Below, piece by piece: positions 29,056 through 37,925 of a DNA stretch of 64,000 nucleotides. The position numbers were made by a program, and so were the translations under genes. The number at the start of each line of letters is the position of its first letter. Position 1 is the stretch's first letter. The notes below the pieces were generated by a model. That model had not been told where the DNA came from, made no database searches, and was given only the letters and a program-made list of their open reading frames with translations. Source of the stretch: Sphingobium terrigena (lineage in GTDB: Bacteria; Pseudomonadota; Alphaproteobacteria; Sphingomonadales; Sphingomonadaceae); NCBI RefSeq assembly GCF_003591655.1, contig NZ_QVRA01000014.1, positions 1 to 64,000 of the forward strand, written 5' to 3'.

Positions 29056-30065
29056 GGCGTCGAAACCCCGGCGCAGCAGATCGTCTTTTCAAACAGCATG
29101 AACTGGGCATTGTCCTTGCCCGGCGCATGTTTGGCACTGGTCCACAGCGCGCCTGGCCGCCCGACATTGACGCACTGGCCGCCCTTGACCGGTTCCATCA
29201 GCTGGAACTTGTAGCGGCTCTTGGTCCAGACCGGCTGCGGGATGAACGAGCAGCCGTCCGCTGAACTGACAGTGAGGGCGCCGAGCCGACCCATCATGAA
29301 GACGCCGCGCGCAGCGAGTCCCGCCCATGCTTCGACGCTGTCGCCAAAATGGATGTCGCCAGCGATCGGATAGGTCGCGCCCCAGGATCCCATGCACCAG
29401 AAGAGCGGATCGACGACCTTGCCCGCAGCCGCTGCCGCGCTGTCGGCCATGCAGGCAAGGCCAGCGGCCGGATTGCCGAACAGGATTGCCTCTGGCTGGA
29501 TGATCGCGCCCAAAGTCGCCGACTGCCAGGTCGGCAGGACCTCCGTGATCAGCGCCACGTCGAAGCCATCATCCTCGATGCAGGGCAGGTCGGTGAACAT
29601 GTCGAGCATCTTCCAGACCGGCGCGATATAATAGTGCATCTGCGCGAACATCTTGCGCGTGTTAGTGCCGTCGGCGATGCTGGTGTGGCTGCCCTGCAGT
29701 CTGCCGCCGGTCGGCATGATGTCAGCGCCCAGCGCCATCATGCAGCCGGGCTCGGTCACAATATCGACCATGCGATTGGGCGACCAGAAGCTGACCTTGA
29801 CGCCAAACCAGAAGGTCACGCCCTTGCGGCACGCACATAAAGGCTTGGAGGCCGATTGTGCGTCGAGCGCCCTGCCGAGCGGATCGCTCGGACCCACCTT
29901 TACCCCGCCGATGGTGATCGGGAAGATGCAGTTCCAGCGCACCTTGGTGATCGGGTTGAAGATCGTGCCCGCCTCGCATTTGGAGGCATGGGCGGGGGAC
30001 GCGATCGCCAGTGCCGCGAGGGCTGAGCCGAGCGTCAAAACGCGTCGGACAGAGAGCATCTTCAT
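29052..30065 (-). CDS. traU: F-type T4SS protein TraU
   Basis: This 337-aa secreted protein matches TraU throughout. Key features are the signal peptide ending HASKC, FNPITKVRWNCIFPITIGG, the LCACRKGVTFWFGVKVSFW segment, EPGCMM, the MHYYIAPVWKMLDMFTDLPC region and the final TICCAG. TraU is a cysteine-rich periplasmic protein needed mainly for DNA transfer and mating-pair stabilisation. The ATG overlaps the traW stop. Confidence 0.93.
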   Translation of the reverse strand: MKMLSVRRVLTLGSALAALAIASPAHASKCEAGTIFNPITKVRWNCIFPITIGGVKVGPSDPLGRALDAQSASKPLCACRKGVTFWFGVKVSFWSPNRMVDIVTEPGCMMALGADIMPTGGRLQGSHTSIADGTNTRKMFAQMHYYIAPVWKMLDMFTDLPCIEDDGFDVALITEVLPTWQSATLGAIIQPEAILFGNPAAGLACMADSAAAAAGKVVDPLFWCMGSWGATYPIAGDIHFGDSVEAWAGLAARGVFMMGRLGALTVSSADGCSFIPQPVWTKSRYKFQLMEPVKGGQCVNVGRPGALWTSAKHAPGKDNAQFMLFEKTICCAGVSTP

Positions 30066-30733
30066 CGCGCAGCCCTCCGCAGGCTTGGGGCCATGACGAC
30101 CTCGGTCAGCACCAGCTTTTGGCCCGCCTGCGCGACGATCACCGGGGCGACCGTCAGGCCGAGCCGTGCCTTGACGCGCTCTTCGAGCAGAAACAGCGCC
30201 CGGCCGTGTCGTTCGCCCAACGTGATCGCATCGGCGTGTGCATCTGCGGTCTGGGAAAGACCACCGGCGGCAAGCAGGATGAAATCGGCGGGCCTTGCGG
30301 TGCGCAGCGCCCAGGCCAGATCGCTGGGGTGCACGACGATCAGCCGTTGGGGCAGCGTGACATAGGCAAGCGGATTGAAGCTATAGCCTTTGGCGTAAAG
30401 CAGCTTTCCGCTCGGCAGCCGAATATCCTGATCGAGGGTATAGAAGGGCACGACCGTTCGGCGGCGATCGTCGCGGGCGATGCCGAGCGTGGCAGGTTGC
30501 ATGGCCGACCAGCGCTCGCGCGGGCCGAAGGCGGCTTTCATGTCGGGAACATGCGCGGCGCGGCTTTCGATCTCGCTCAGCGCATCGGGCTCGGCGATCG
30601 GCCAGGTGCGCCCGATAGTGCTGGTCGCAGCGGTGACGGGCGGCTGCGTCATCAGCCCGGTCATCAGCGCCAAGGGCGCTATTACTCGTAGGGCATGACG
30701 AGGGTGGCCTCGGCCCATGCTTCTAGCGCCCAT
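30062..30733 (-). CDS. traW: F-type T4SS protein TraW
   Basis: This protein of about 223 aa has a signal peptide (VIAPLALMTGLMTQPPVTAA) and the TraW core: GRTWPIAEPDALSEI near the mature N-terminus and the YTLDQDIRLPSGKLLYAKGYSFNPLAY strand set. TraW acts in the periplasm with TrbC in pilus assembly. ATG 30733 is chosen because GGAG lies 8 nt upstream. The frame is open to 30757, and the gene overlaps the preceding small gene by 11 nt. Confidence 0.88.
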   Translation of the reverse strand: MGARSMGRGHPRHALRVIAPLALMTGLMTQPPVTAATSTIGRTWPIAEPDALSEIESRAAHVPDMKAAFGPRERWSAMQPATLGIARDDRRRTVVPFYTLDQDIRLPSGKLLYAKGYSFNPLAYVTLPQRLIVVHPSDLAWALRTARPADFILLAAGGLSQTADAHADAITLGERHGRALFLLEERVKARLGLTVAPVIVAQAGQKLVLTEVVMAPSLRRAAR

Positions 30734-30959
30734 GACGCCGTCTCCAATATGGCGCACGGTTCTCGCGCGCCTCGCCGATCGCGGCGCTGATCAGCGCGGC
30801 TATCGCAATCACCGCTATGACCGCGCTGAGAATGCGGACGACCGCGGGCGCGGTCGGCAATTGCCAGGCGACACAGGTTTGCACGAGCGCAAGGCCCTGG
30901 CTGCCGATCAGCAGACGGATGGGTCCTGGCGCGGGCGTGGCGGAGAAGATGCCGTTCAC
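30723..30959 (-). CDS. Small membrane protein upstream of traW
   Basis: GTG at 30959 overlaps the preceding stop (GTGA) and has GGAGG just upstream. The 78-aa product has one or two hydrophobic helices (LLIGSQGLALVQTCVAW and ILSAVIAVIAIAALISAAIG) and a very basic C-terminus. It is the third of three small coupled membrane genes between traC and traW. In F this interval holds trbI and other small genes. The sequence does not clearly match TrbI. Confidence 0.55.
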   Translation of the reverse strand: MNGIFSATPAPGPIRLLIGSQGLALVQTCVAWQLPTAPAVVRILSAVIAVIAIAALISAAIGEARENRAPYWRRRHGR

Positions 30960-31333
30960 ATCCGCCTCCACCACTGGATGATGGCATGAAAGCGCTCGAC
31001 AATTGCGTCCCAGGGAATCAGGATCAGACCTGTCGAGCCCGCGCCCATTCCGGCGCAGATGCCGATGAACATGCCTTCGGCAAACGGCGCCTGGAAGAGC
31101 CAGGCTGCGGCAAATGCGCAAAACGCGGCATTGGCGATGCCGCCGGTCACCAACAGGGCGTAGCTCATCCGCGCAAAGCGGCGTTCCGCCTGGATAACCG
31201 TGACGATCGCCTGCGCAACCGCGTCGATACCAAGTGCCGGGTTGCTCACGCTGCGCGCATAGGCAAGGAGCCCATGGACATCGTCTTCGACGTCCAGGCC
31301 AAGATCGAAGCCATTGGCGTGATCGGCTTTCAT
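30956..31333 (-). CDS. Small membrane protein in the traC-traW interval
   Basis: ATG at 31333 overlaps the previous stop (ATGA). The 125-aa product has a soluble N-terminal half (GLDVEDDVHGLLAYARSVS, then QAIVTVIQAERRF) and two membrane helices (MSYALLVTGGIANAAFCAFAA and MFIGICAGMGAGSTGLILI). It ends in WWRRM. The long open frame upstream of 31333 overlaps another gene and is not used. Function unknown; likely an inner-membrane accessory of the secretion channel. Confidence 0.6.
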   Translation of the reverse strand: MKADHANGFDLGLDVEDDVHGLLAYARSVSNPALGIDAVAQAIVTVIQAERRFARMSYALLVTGGIANAAFCAFAAAWLFQAPFAEGMFIGICAGMGAGSTGLILIPWDAIVERFHAIIQWWRRM

Positions 31334-31659
31334 TGCGCCCTCCATTGCCGCAAGCGTGAGAAGACCATCCCGCACGCGCCCGACAGGCCGATCAGCAGCA
31401 GGCCGCTCGCACAGCAGGCGGCAGCGACGAGGATGCCCGCCCGTATGGCCTGGAGCGGTGGCTGATGGAGCGCGATCCCGGCTATGATGACGAGACTGCC
31501 CATCATGCAGGTTTCGATCGCGACAAGCCGCAGTCGCCAATGGAAAGCGGCGGCCTCGGCGCGGCGGGCGACACGCGCTTCGATCATCGCTTCGATCGCC
31601 GGGTCATTTTCCCAGTCGAGCGCCAGCTGATCGGGATGGGTTGCAGGCTTGTGCGTCAT
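31330..31659 (-). CDS. Small membrane protein after traC (possible TrbI-like)
   Basis: This 109-aa protein starts in an ATGA overlap with the traC stop and has GGAGGG upstream. A polar N-terminus (LALDWENDPAIEAMIEARVARRAEA) precedes two hydrophobic helices (VAIETCMMGSLVIIAGIAL and AGILVAAACCASGLLLIGL). The place directly after traC is where F carries trbI, but the sequence match is weak, so no symbol is given. Confidence 0.6.
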   Translation of the reverse strand: MTHKPATHPDQLALDWENDPAIEAMIEARVARRAEAAAFHWRLRLVAIETCMMGSLVIIAGIALHQPPLQAIRAGILVAAACCASGLLLIGLSGACGMVFSRLRQWRAQ

Positions 31660-34178
31660 GCTACCCTCCCCTCCTGGCGAGTATCTCCGCCCAGTATTTG
31701 GGCTGGATCGACACCGGCCAGTTCGCAGACCGCCTCCAGCGGATTGCGACCGGCCCGCACGAGCGCCTCGAACGCGGCAACCTCATTGGGCGCAGAAGTA
31801 TTGATCCAGTAGCTGAATGGATCGACCACCAGTCGCGCGATGCCGAGGCCCAGCGGACTATCGATGAACACTTCGGAATAGTTGGGCTTGGCGTTGCGGA
31901 CCGATTTCAGAAGATCGAGGACGAAGCCTGAATAGTCGAGGATCTTGTTATCCACCGCCTTGTCATAGGTGGAACCCTGCAGCAGGAATTTGGTCGCGGC
32001 ATTTTCCAGGATCACCTGTCCGGTGCCGCCAAAGAGCATGAGGTCGTTCATGCTTTGGAGCACGATACCAAAGCTCCCCTGATATTTGCGCGCGCGGCGA
32101 TAGCCCTGGTCGAACGCCTCGGCGAGACGGGAGAGGTCCTGCCCGTCGCTGCGGGTCATGAACTGCGCGGCCTCGTCGCACAGCACGAAGCGGGGTTTGT
32201 CGCGGGCCGAGAGATAAAGCTCCTGGGTGACCGCGTTTACCACCACCATGACGATCACGTTGAAGAGGTCTGGTAGCGCTTTTAAGCGTTCGAGCTCCAG
32301 CACCACGAACTCGTCGCGCGAGATGTCGAGTGTCGAAGGACCATTGAAGAAATGGCCATAGGCGCCCTGCGACCCGAAATCGCGCAGGTTGAACGCCAGT
32401 TCGCGCGCGACCGGCACCAGATGGTCGACCCGGTCGAGGTCGGAGGCGGCATTGTCGGGATAGCGGCCGAGCCAAGCGCGCACCGCGTCGATGCCATCTT
32501 CGCCGCGCCCGCTGTCGACCGTCCATTGCACGGCGGATTTAAGCAGGTTCCATTCCGATGTGGTGACCGGCTTGCGGGTCGAGGCATTCGCCATTTCCGC
32601 GACGATCGCGACCGCCATGGCGATCGCCGACTGCTTGTCTTCGCCATCGAGCGCGAGCCCCATGTCGAAGGGATTGAGGACGAGGCGCTCCTCGCCGATG
32701 TCGATATAACGCCCCGAGCAGAGTGTGCAGAGCTTGCGGTAGCTGCCGCCGATATCGATGATGCGGATGAGCGCGCCCTGCGCATAATATTGTTGGCACA
32801 AATTATTGAGCAGGAAGCTCTTGCCTGCGCCGGACTCAGCCGAAACGATGAAATTATAATTGTTGATGCGTGGGTCGAAGAGATCGAGCGTGATGAGCTG
32901 GCCCTTGCGTCCGACATAGAGCAGGGCCGGGCGGCCACCGCCGCGAAAATCGGTCTGGACCGGCACCATGAGGCTTGCGGCCTTCACGGCCATGCGAAAA
33001 TCGCGTTCCAGCAGTTTCAATGTCTGCTTTTCGGGATAGAGCCCAAAGGGCAGGCTGGCAGCGAGCAGTACGGGCAGCAGATAGCTTTCTTCCTGCACCA
33101 TGAAGGGCAGGGGTTCTGATTCCCACAAGCGCTTGGCGCGCGCCGCCATCTCACGCGCCTGGGCGCTGTCGCGGCCGAATACCCACATGGTAGGGATCAC
33201 CGAGACGAAGCGACTGTTGGATGCTTCATCGAGAATCCAGCCAATCTCCTCGATCTGCTTGCCAACTTCGACTGCAAAACTGCCCGCGGCCTTTTGCGCG
33301 GAGAGGATCTGCGCGCGCTTGTGGATTTCGAACTGCGAATGGTCGAACAGGACCGAGAGGCAATAGAGGAACGGCCCGCCGATCTGGTCGCTGTCCTCCG
33401 CAGAGCCGCGCATCCCGCCCATGAGGCGGTTGGCGCGCTCGGCGGTGATCCGGCGTGCGGGCGCTTTGGGCGTGAGGCAACGCGCCACCTGGTTGCCGAG
33501 AAACACCTCCGGGCCTTCGAAGCAAAGGTCAGGTCCAGCCTCGATAATCTGCCGCGCGATCGATGGGGCGGGCATGCCGCCCATGCTCTCGCTGAGGAAT
33601 ACCCCCGGCGCGGGCGCGAAGACGCCGTTGAAGATCCGGCGATAGAAGCTGACCAGTTCGTCGGGCGGTAGCCGTCGGATACCCATCTTCGCCAGTTGCT
33701 CTTCCACCTGGCGGCGCAGGTCCGCGCCGAGCTTCACCCGCGTCTTGATCGCGAGGAACAACCGGAAGTCGCGTACAGGAATGGCATGGAGCGCATCCAG
33801 GCCCTTGGTTCCGCCGCGCAGATAGTCGGCGGTGCGCCGGGCCGAGGCCTGGACCAGCGGGTCTGGCCTGACCTTCATATCGAGATAGGCGTCAAGCGCC
33901 GGGTCGATCAGCGGATCGGCAAAGGTGATGAGCTGGAGGACCGTGCCCTCGGGAAAATGGATATTGAGCAGCCCGAGCAACGCCTGTTGCACATGGGCGA
34001 ACATATAGGCGGACGGCACAAGCTCCCAGGCCTGGCCCCAGCCATCGTCAATGCAGAGGAAAGCTTCCTCCTCATCGACCCAGGCGACCATCGGCAAAAA
34101 ATCCGAATAGGCGTCGCGGGTCACGGCGGCGCGCAGGCGCTGATAGCTCAGACTTTTGTTGCCGGGCCGCACGCTCAT
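31656..34178 (-). CDS. traC: F-type T4SS ATPase TraC
   Basis: This 840-aa VirB4-family ATPase has Walker A ESGAGKS at residues 448-454 and Walker B FVLCDEAAQF near residue 675. It also carries the TraC N-terminal domain (FLPMVAWVDEEEAFLCIDDGWGQAWELVP) and a LQGSTYDKAV segment near the end. It powers pilin assembly and DNA transfer at the inner membrane. The length is close to that of F TraC (875 aa). It starts in a 4-nt overlap with traV. Confidence 0.95.
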   Translation of the reverse strand: MSVRPGNKSLSYQRLRAAVTRDAYSDFLPMVAWVDEEEAFLCIDDGWGQAWELVPSAYMFAHVQQALLGLLNIHFPEGTVLQLITFADPLIDPALDAYLDMKVRPDPLVQASARRTADYLRGGTKGLDALHAIPVRDFRLFLAIKTRVKLGADLRRQVEEQLAKMGIRRLPPDELVSFYRRIFNGVFAPAPGVFLSESMGGMPAPSIARQIIEAGPDLCFEGPEVFLGNQVARCLTPKAPARRITAERANRLMGGMRGSAEDSDQIGGPFLYCLSVLFDHSQFEIHKRAQILSAQKAAGSFAVEVGKQIEEIGWILDEASNSRFVSVIPTMWVFGRDSAQAREMAARAKRLWESEPLPFMVQEESYLLPVLLAASLPFGLYPEKQTLKLLERDFRMAVKAASLMVPVQTDFRGGGRPALLYVGRKGQLITLDLFDPRINNYNFIVSAESGAGKSFLLNNLCQQYYAQGALIRIIDIGGSYRKLCTLCSGRYIDIGEERLVLNPFDMGLALDGEDKQSAIAMAVAIVAEMANASTRKPVTTSEWNLLKSAVQWTVDSGRGEDGIDAVRAWLGRYPDNAASDLDRVDHLVPVARELAFNLRDFGSQGAYGHFFNGPSTLDISRDEFVVLELERLKALPDLFNVIVMVVVNAVTQELYLSARDKPRFVLCDEAAQFMTRSDGQDLSRLAEAFDQGYRRARKYQGSFGIVLQSMNDLMLFGGTGQVILENAATKFLLQGSTYDKAVDNKILDYSGFVLDLLKSVRNAKPNYSEVFIDSPLGLGIARLVVDPFSYWINTSAPNEVAAFEALVRAGRNPLEAVCELAGVDPAQILGGDTRQEGRVA

Positions 34179-34780
34179 GGCCGTTTCTCCGGATGGATGG
34201 CAAGCGGCATGGCCTCTTGCGTCGGCACGTCTGTGCTGCCCGGTTCGGGCTCGCGCATCGTGCGCAGCACCGGTGGCGCAGGCGTTCGCCCGCCCGGTTC
34301 CACCAGATAGTCGCCCACGACCCAGGCAGGCCGGTCGATGATCGAATAGATATAGCGCGCCATATAGAGCCGGTCGGGGCGCTGCTTGTCGGCATAGGGA
34401 AGGATCAATGTCCGGATGGTGCGCGAAGGGCGCAGCATCGGCGATCCGGGAGCCTCGATCAGCGCGCCGACATGGCGCTGGCCAGGTTGCGCCATAGCCG
34501 AGGGTGTCGCCGCAGCCCTGGCGGGCCCCTTGTCTATGCTGCGGGCCCGCTTCTTGTCCGGAGCGAGCAGCTTGTGATCAAGGGTGACGGCAGGATCGGA
34601 TTTTGAGGCGCGGCCCGCGACCGCATCGGCATAGGCTTGGCCCGGATGAATGCACTGGCCATGGTCGCTATTCTTGCACGAGAATTTCTCGCTATAGGGT
34701 GACATCACCGATCCCATGGTCGCGCAGCCGGGCAGCGCGAGAAGGGGCAGCAGGAGGAGGCAGGGTCGGAGCATCTTCAT
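34175..34780 (-). CDS. traV: F-type T4SS outer-membrane lipoprotein TraV
   Basis: The product of about 201 aa has a lipoprotein signal with lipobox LPGC at the end of MKMLRPCLLLLPLLALPGC, followed by SPYSEKFSCKNSDHGQC, which carries the conserved TraV cysteines. TraV forms the outer-membrane core with TraK and TraB (VirB7-like role). ATG 34780 is preferred because GGGAG lies 8 nt upstream and it gives a normal lipoprotein signal. Another ATG at 34807 overlaps the traB stop. Confidence 0.88.
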   Translation of the reverse strand: MKMLRPCLLLLPLLALPGCATMGSVMSPYSEKFSCKNSDHGQCIHPGQAYADAVAGRASKSDPAVTLDHKLLAPDKKRARSIDKGPARAAATPSAMAQPGQRHVGALIEAPGSPMLRPSRTIRTLILPYADKQRPDRLYMARYIYSIIDRPAWVVGDYLVEPGGRTPAPPVLRTMREPEPGSTDVPTQEAMPLAIHPEKRP

Positions 34781-34806
34781 GGCTTTGTCTCCCATGGGTG
34801 CGGACA

Positions 34807-36135
34807 TCAGAATTTGCCTCCTGCACCGGGTTTGATTTCGAGGGTGGCGCCCTCCTGGATCACCACGACCACATCCTTGGCGGCGCCCACCTCGACGATG
34901 GGACCAGCCTGGCGGGCGAGATCGAGATAGAAGTCGGTGAGCTTGTCCGAGGATTTGGAGAGCCCCCCGGCAATGCCCGTCCTGGCGGCATCGCCGGCAT
35001 CAAGCGTGCGCACCGTGCCCAGCGCTGAGGTCGAGGTGTTGCCGAACGTGCTTTCGACCGACTGCGAAATGCCGCTGATGGTCCCGGCAATGAAGGCGCG
35101 CGCCAGCGTCGCCCCGGCGCGCGTCACCACCTTGCCAGACAGGCCCTTCTTGCCGTCGGTATCGACGAAGAAGCCCTTGACCGGTTGATCGACGATCGAA
35201 TGCTCGTCGAAATCCACGCAGGAGAGCGATACGAGCTGGACCTCGACCCGCTCCTTGGCAAGACTCCCGGTGGCGTTGCCGACCACGAAGCAGCCCGCTA
35301 GATTGGCCTTCACCTCATTGGGCAGGACGGCGGGCGCCTGCACCCGGGCAATGATGGGTTCAGGATTACTCGTCGCGTCCCGGCTCGCCAGCGCGTCGAT
35401 CCCGGTCAGGAGCCGCGCCTTCATGAAACCAGGCGGTAAATAGATCGTCCGACTCTTTTTTTTCGACGATGCGGCATGGTCGGTCGCGCCCTGGGCCATG
35501 ACCTGACCGGTCGCCGAGCCGATCGCGCCGACCGTCTTTTCGACCGGTGGTGCCGGTGGAGCAGGCGGCGCAACTGGGCCGGTGGGCGGCGCAGGCAGCC
35601 TGTCGGCATCCGCGCTGATATCGCCGGTTTCGGGCGGGTAGGGCAGCGCTGGAACGCTGTCGGGCAGGGCGGGAGGCAGGTCGGCATCCATGGTCTGGCC
35701 GCCTGGAGCCGTCGTGTCGCCCCGGAGCACTTTGCCTTCCTCGATCGCGCTGACCCGGTCGCCCAGCAGCTGCTGGCCATCGAGAACCTTTTTCAAATCC
35801 CCGCGCAGTTTGACTTCAAGACTGTCGCCGCGCAGTCCAGCGCCCATGTTGAGCGTTGCGGCGGGATCGGCGGGCTTGACGTCCTCCTTGCTGCCCGATG
35901 CCGCGTAAAGGCCTATCCCGAGCGCACCGACAGCGACACCGACGGCGAGCTGGCGCGCGCGCAGTTTCTGCCGCGCGGACATTTTGGCCCACTGCGCCTT
36001 AAGGTCGAGCAAGGCCGGAGACGGACGGCGCGCGGCGTCATCCTTCGGTCCGGCGCTCTGGGCGGCAAGATGGGCCTGATAGGGCGACAGGCCTTCCGGC
36101 GTCTCCGCTGCGTCTTTGCTCTTGTCGCCGCTCAT
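34807..36135 (-). CDS. traB: F-type T4SS core protein TraB (VirB10-like)
   Basis: This 442-aa protein has a cytoplasmic N-terminus, one membrane helix (LAVGVAVGALGIGLYAA), a coiled-coil segment, a Pro-rich linker (PTGPVAPPAPPAPPVE) and a C-terminal VirB10-like beta domain. That domain includes YLPPGFMKARLLTGIDA, the conserved CFVVGNATG...ERVEVQLVSLSCVD and ending VVVIQEGATLEI. It spans both membranes and links the ATPases to the outer-membrane core. The ATG overlaps the traK stop. Confidence 0.92.
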   Translation of the reverse strand: MSGDKSKDAAETPEGLSPYQAHLAAQSAGPKDDAARRPSPALLDLKAQWAKMSARQKLRARQLAVGVAVGALGIGLYAASGSKEDVKPADPAATLNMGAGLRGDSLEVKLRGDLKKVLDGQQLLGDRVSAIEEGKVLRGDTTAPGGQTMDADLPPALPDSVPALPYPPETGDISADADRLPAPPTGPVAPPAPPAPPVEKTVGAIGSATGQVMAQGATDHAASSKKKSRTIYLPPGFMKARLLTGIDALASRDATSNPEPIIARVQAPAVLPNEVKANLAGCFVVGNATGSLAKERVEVQLVSLSCVDFDEHSIVDQPVKGFFVDTDGKKGLSGKVVTRAGATLARAFIAGTISGISQSVESTFGNTSTSALGTVRTLDAGDAARTGIAGGLSKSSDKLTDFYLDLARQAGPIVEVGAAKDVVVVIQEGATLEIKPGAGGKF

Positions 36136-36905
36136 TGTCCGCCTCCCCGGCGCACCACGACAAGTCGGGCCGTTTCGCCCGCATCAAGGCGGACCCGGTC
36201 CAGCGTGACTGAAAAAATGCCTGCCCCAAGCGCCGGATCGACGAGCTGGCGCTCGTCCAGCGTCACCGCTGCCATGGTTCGCACATGATATTGCGAGGCC
36301 GAGAGCCCGGCACCCTCGACGGCGATACGGCGTTGTTCGGTTATCGACAGGCCTGGCAGCGCCGCAATGCCGACCGCTTCGCCCGACGGCGCGACCTCGC
36401 TGAACGAGGCAGGGATGCGATCGTCGAGCAACGCCATGGTGATGGAGACGGCACGATCTTCATCGGCCAGCGCAGCCATCAAGGCGCTATTGGCCTGGGC
36501 ACGCTGGCGTGCGCCGGGCACGAGTATCACCGTCTGCGCTGGAATTTCCGCCGGTTCAGCATAGAGGGGGTAGGTCGCGCCGTTGCAATTGACAAAGAAC
36601 TCGGAAGGTTGCGTCACATAGCTGCGCGTCACTTGCCCTGCGTCGTCAATCTCGCGGGCGAGGAACTTGATCCAGGCGTCCGATCCGCCTTTCTCGACGG
36701 CAAGACCTTTCTCGGCCGAGAATTTGATATCCTCGATCTCGCCGCCTTCGCACACGACATGGTTGATGTCGCGGTTGGAGAGACGGATCCGACTGGTCTG
36801 ATCGGGCAGCGCATGGAGCGTCTGACCTGAGGCCGGGATCGCCAGCAGCATGAACCCGGTTAGAGCGGCGCACGCTCCTATGCGCTGATTAGCGTGTTTC
36901 GACAT
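36132..36905 (-). CDS. traK: F-type T4SS core protein TraK (VirB9-like)
   Basis: This 257-aa secreted protein has a signal peptide and the TraK features RIRLSNRDINHVVCEGG and FFVNCNGATYPLYAEPAEIPAQTVIL. TraK bridges TraB and the lipoprotein TraV in the outer-membrane core. AGGAG lies 8 nt upstream of the ATG. The gene overlaps the end of traE by 17 nt. Confidence 0.92.
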   Translation of the reverse strand: MSKHANQRIGACAALTGFMLLAIPASGQTLHALPDQTSRIRLSNRDINHVVCEGGEIEDIKFSAEKGLAVEKGGSDAWIKFLAREIDDAGQVTRSYVTQPSEFFVNCNGATYPLYAEPAEIPAQTVILVPGARQRAQANSALMAALADEDRAVSITMALLDDRIPASFSEVAPSGEAVGIAALPGLSITEQRRIAVEGAGLSASQYHVRTMAAVTLDERQLVDPALGAGIFSVTLDRVRLDAGETARLVVVRRGGGQ

Positions 36906-37524
36906 CGAACTGCTCCTCGGAAAGACGCGTCAGCCAGAAACGGCCATTTTCGATGCCGTAGCCGATGCGTAAAATGCCCCGGAATTTGCGGATTACGCCG
37001 CCGATGACACGGACCTTCTCGACCGGGACGACGATCTCATGGGCGGTCCAGCGGACCGGCTGATCGTTGCGGATGTATGTGGCGATCGACAGCGTAGGGT
37101 TGTTCGCCAGTTCGTCGAGCATGGCATTGAGACTGTCGCGCATCGCGCCATAAGCGGACGGGTGAACGAGCCCCAGCAGCTCCTGGAACTGCCGGTCGGC
37201 TGAGTAAGCCGACCAGGTACCCGACAGCGCGACGATGTTGCGCGTCATGGCGACGATATAGGCTTCGGACGGTGTGTTGCCCGAGACATGAAGATCACCC
37301 GTGGCGCCAAAGGGGACGATCACCGTCCGGGCATTCTGGTTGGTCGTGTAGATGACCACGCCCAGCACGGCGGTGACGCCGAACATGCCCGCAATGGCAA
37401 CCTTGAGCAGGCGGTTTTCCTCGAACAGGTTGGCCGAGCCCTGCAGATAGCGATGGATGCCGTAGCTGGCCGGTTTGCCCAATAGCGGATCCTCCTTTGT
37501 CTTTTTGTGCCCGAACATGCCCAT
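36889..37524 (-). CDS. traE: F-type T4SS inner-membrane protein TraE (VirB5/VirB8-like)
   Basis: This protein of about 211 aa has one N-terminal membrane helix (VAIAGMFGVTAVLGVVIY) after a basic cytoplasmic tail. Its periplasmic TraE domain includes the segments SEAYIVAMTRNIVALSGTWS and FRGILRIGYGIENGRFWLTRLSE. ATG 37524 (MGMFGHKK) is chosen. The frame upstream of it is antisense-free but overlaps the end of traL, and its residues are not TraE-like. It follows the traL reading-frame stop by 5 nt. Confidence 0.9.
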   Translation of the reverse strand: MGMFGHKKTKEDPLLGKPASYGIHRYLQGSANLFEENRLLKVAIAGMFGVTAVLGVVIYTTNQNARTVIVPFGATGDLHVSGNTPSEAYIVAMTRNIVALSGTWSAYSADRQFQELLGLVHPSAYGAMRDSLNAMLDELANNPTLSIATYIRNDQPVRWTAHEIVVPVEKVRVIGGVIRKFRGILRIGYGIENGRFWLTRLSEEQFDVETR

Positions 37525-37529
37525 GGCGC

Positions 37530-37796
37530 TCACTCGAAGAAGCGGGTCTGGGTAGGACCCGGATAATGAGGAAAGGAAACAAGACCCCAGCGCCAGGCGA
37601 GATGGGGGAGATAGCCCCTGGGCTTGGTCCGCTTTCACGGGATGAAAAGGAGAAGGGCAGCGATGAGCGCCCAGCCGACAAGTCCGCCCACGATCGCGGC
37701 CACGAAAATACTCGAGGTCGCGAGCAGAAACTCGTCAGATCCAAACCACAGGATCTGGACGGGCCGGTGCAGATATTGCGGAAGGCGTTCGTCCAT
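37530..37796 (-). pseudogene. traL: traL with an in-frame UGA (nonsense) codon
   Basis: From ATG 37796 (AGGAG upstream) the first 53 residues read as a normal TraL: DERLPQYLHRPVQILWFGSDE, then two hydrophobic stretches. A TGA at 37635-37637 then stops translation. The same frame continues for 34 more codons (KRTKPRGYLPHLAWRWGL..., ending TQTRFFE) to a TGA at 37530, just before traE. That tail is the conserved TraL C-terminus, so the gene is intact except for one stop codon. TraL is a small inner-membrane protein essential for pilus assembly in F. Either transfer is impaired, the UGA is read through, the truncated form suffices, or the base is a sequencing error. Confidence 0.8.
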
Positions 37797-37818
37797 CTGC
37801 CCTTCTCCTCTTGGCTTC

Positions 37819-37917
37819 ATGATACCTTCAAAGGTATCATCCTCCAGGAACCGACCATCGGTTCCCAGCCTGTTGCCGGTGGGGGAAGCACGTGGTCAGC
37901 CAAGTGCGCACCCCACC
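37819..37917 (-). promoter_or_regulatory. Three hairpins between traA and traL
   Basis: Going along the transcript after traA there is a hairpin with arms GGTGGGG at 37878-37884 and CCCCACC at 37911-37917, with an inner GCAC/GTGC. A perfect stem GGAACCGA/TCGGTTCC follows at 37847-37865. A perfect 10-bp stem ATGATACCTT/AAGGTATCAT follows at 37819-37840. None ends in a T run. They probably stabilise the pilin mRNA 3' end or attenuate the downstream genes, giving more TraA than other Tra proteins. Confidence 0.6.
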
Positions 37918-37925
37918 TTCGCGTC

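Noticed and set aside
37530..37796. Frameshift in traL
   Set aside because: The downstream tail is in the same frame as the start, so a single stop codon, not a frameshift, is the lesion.
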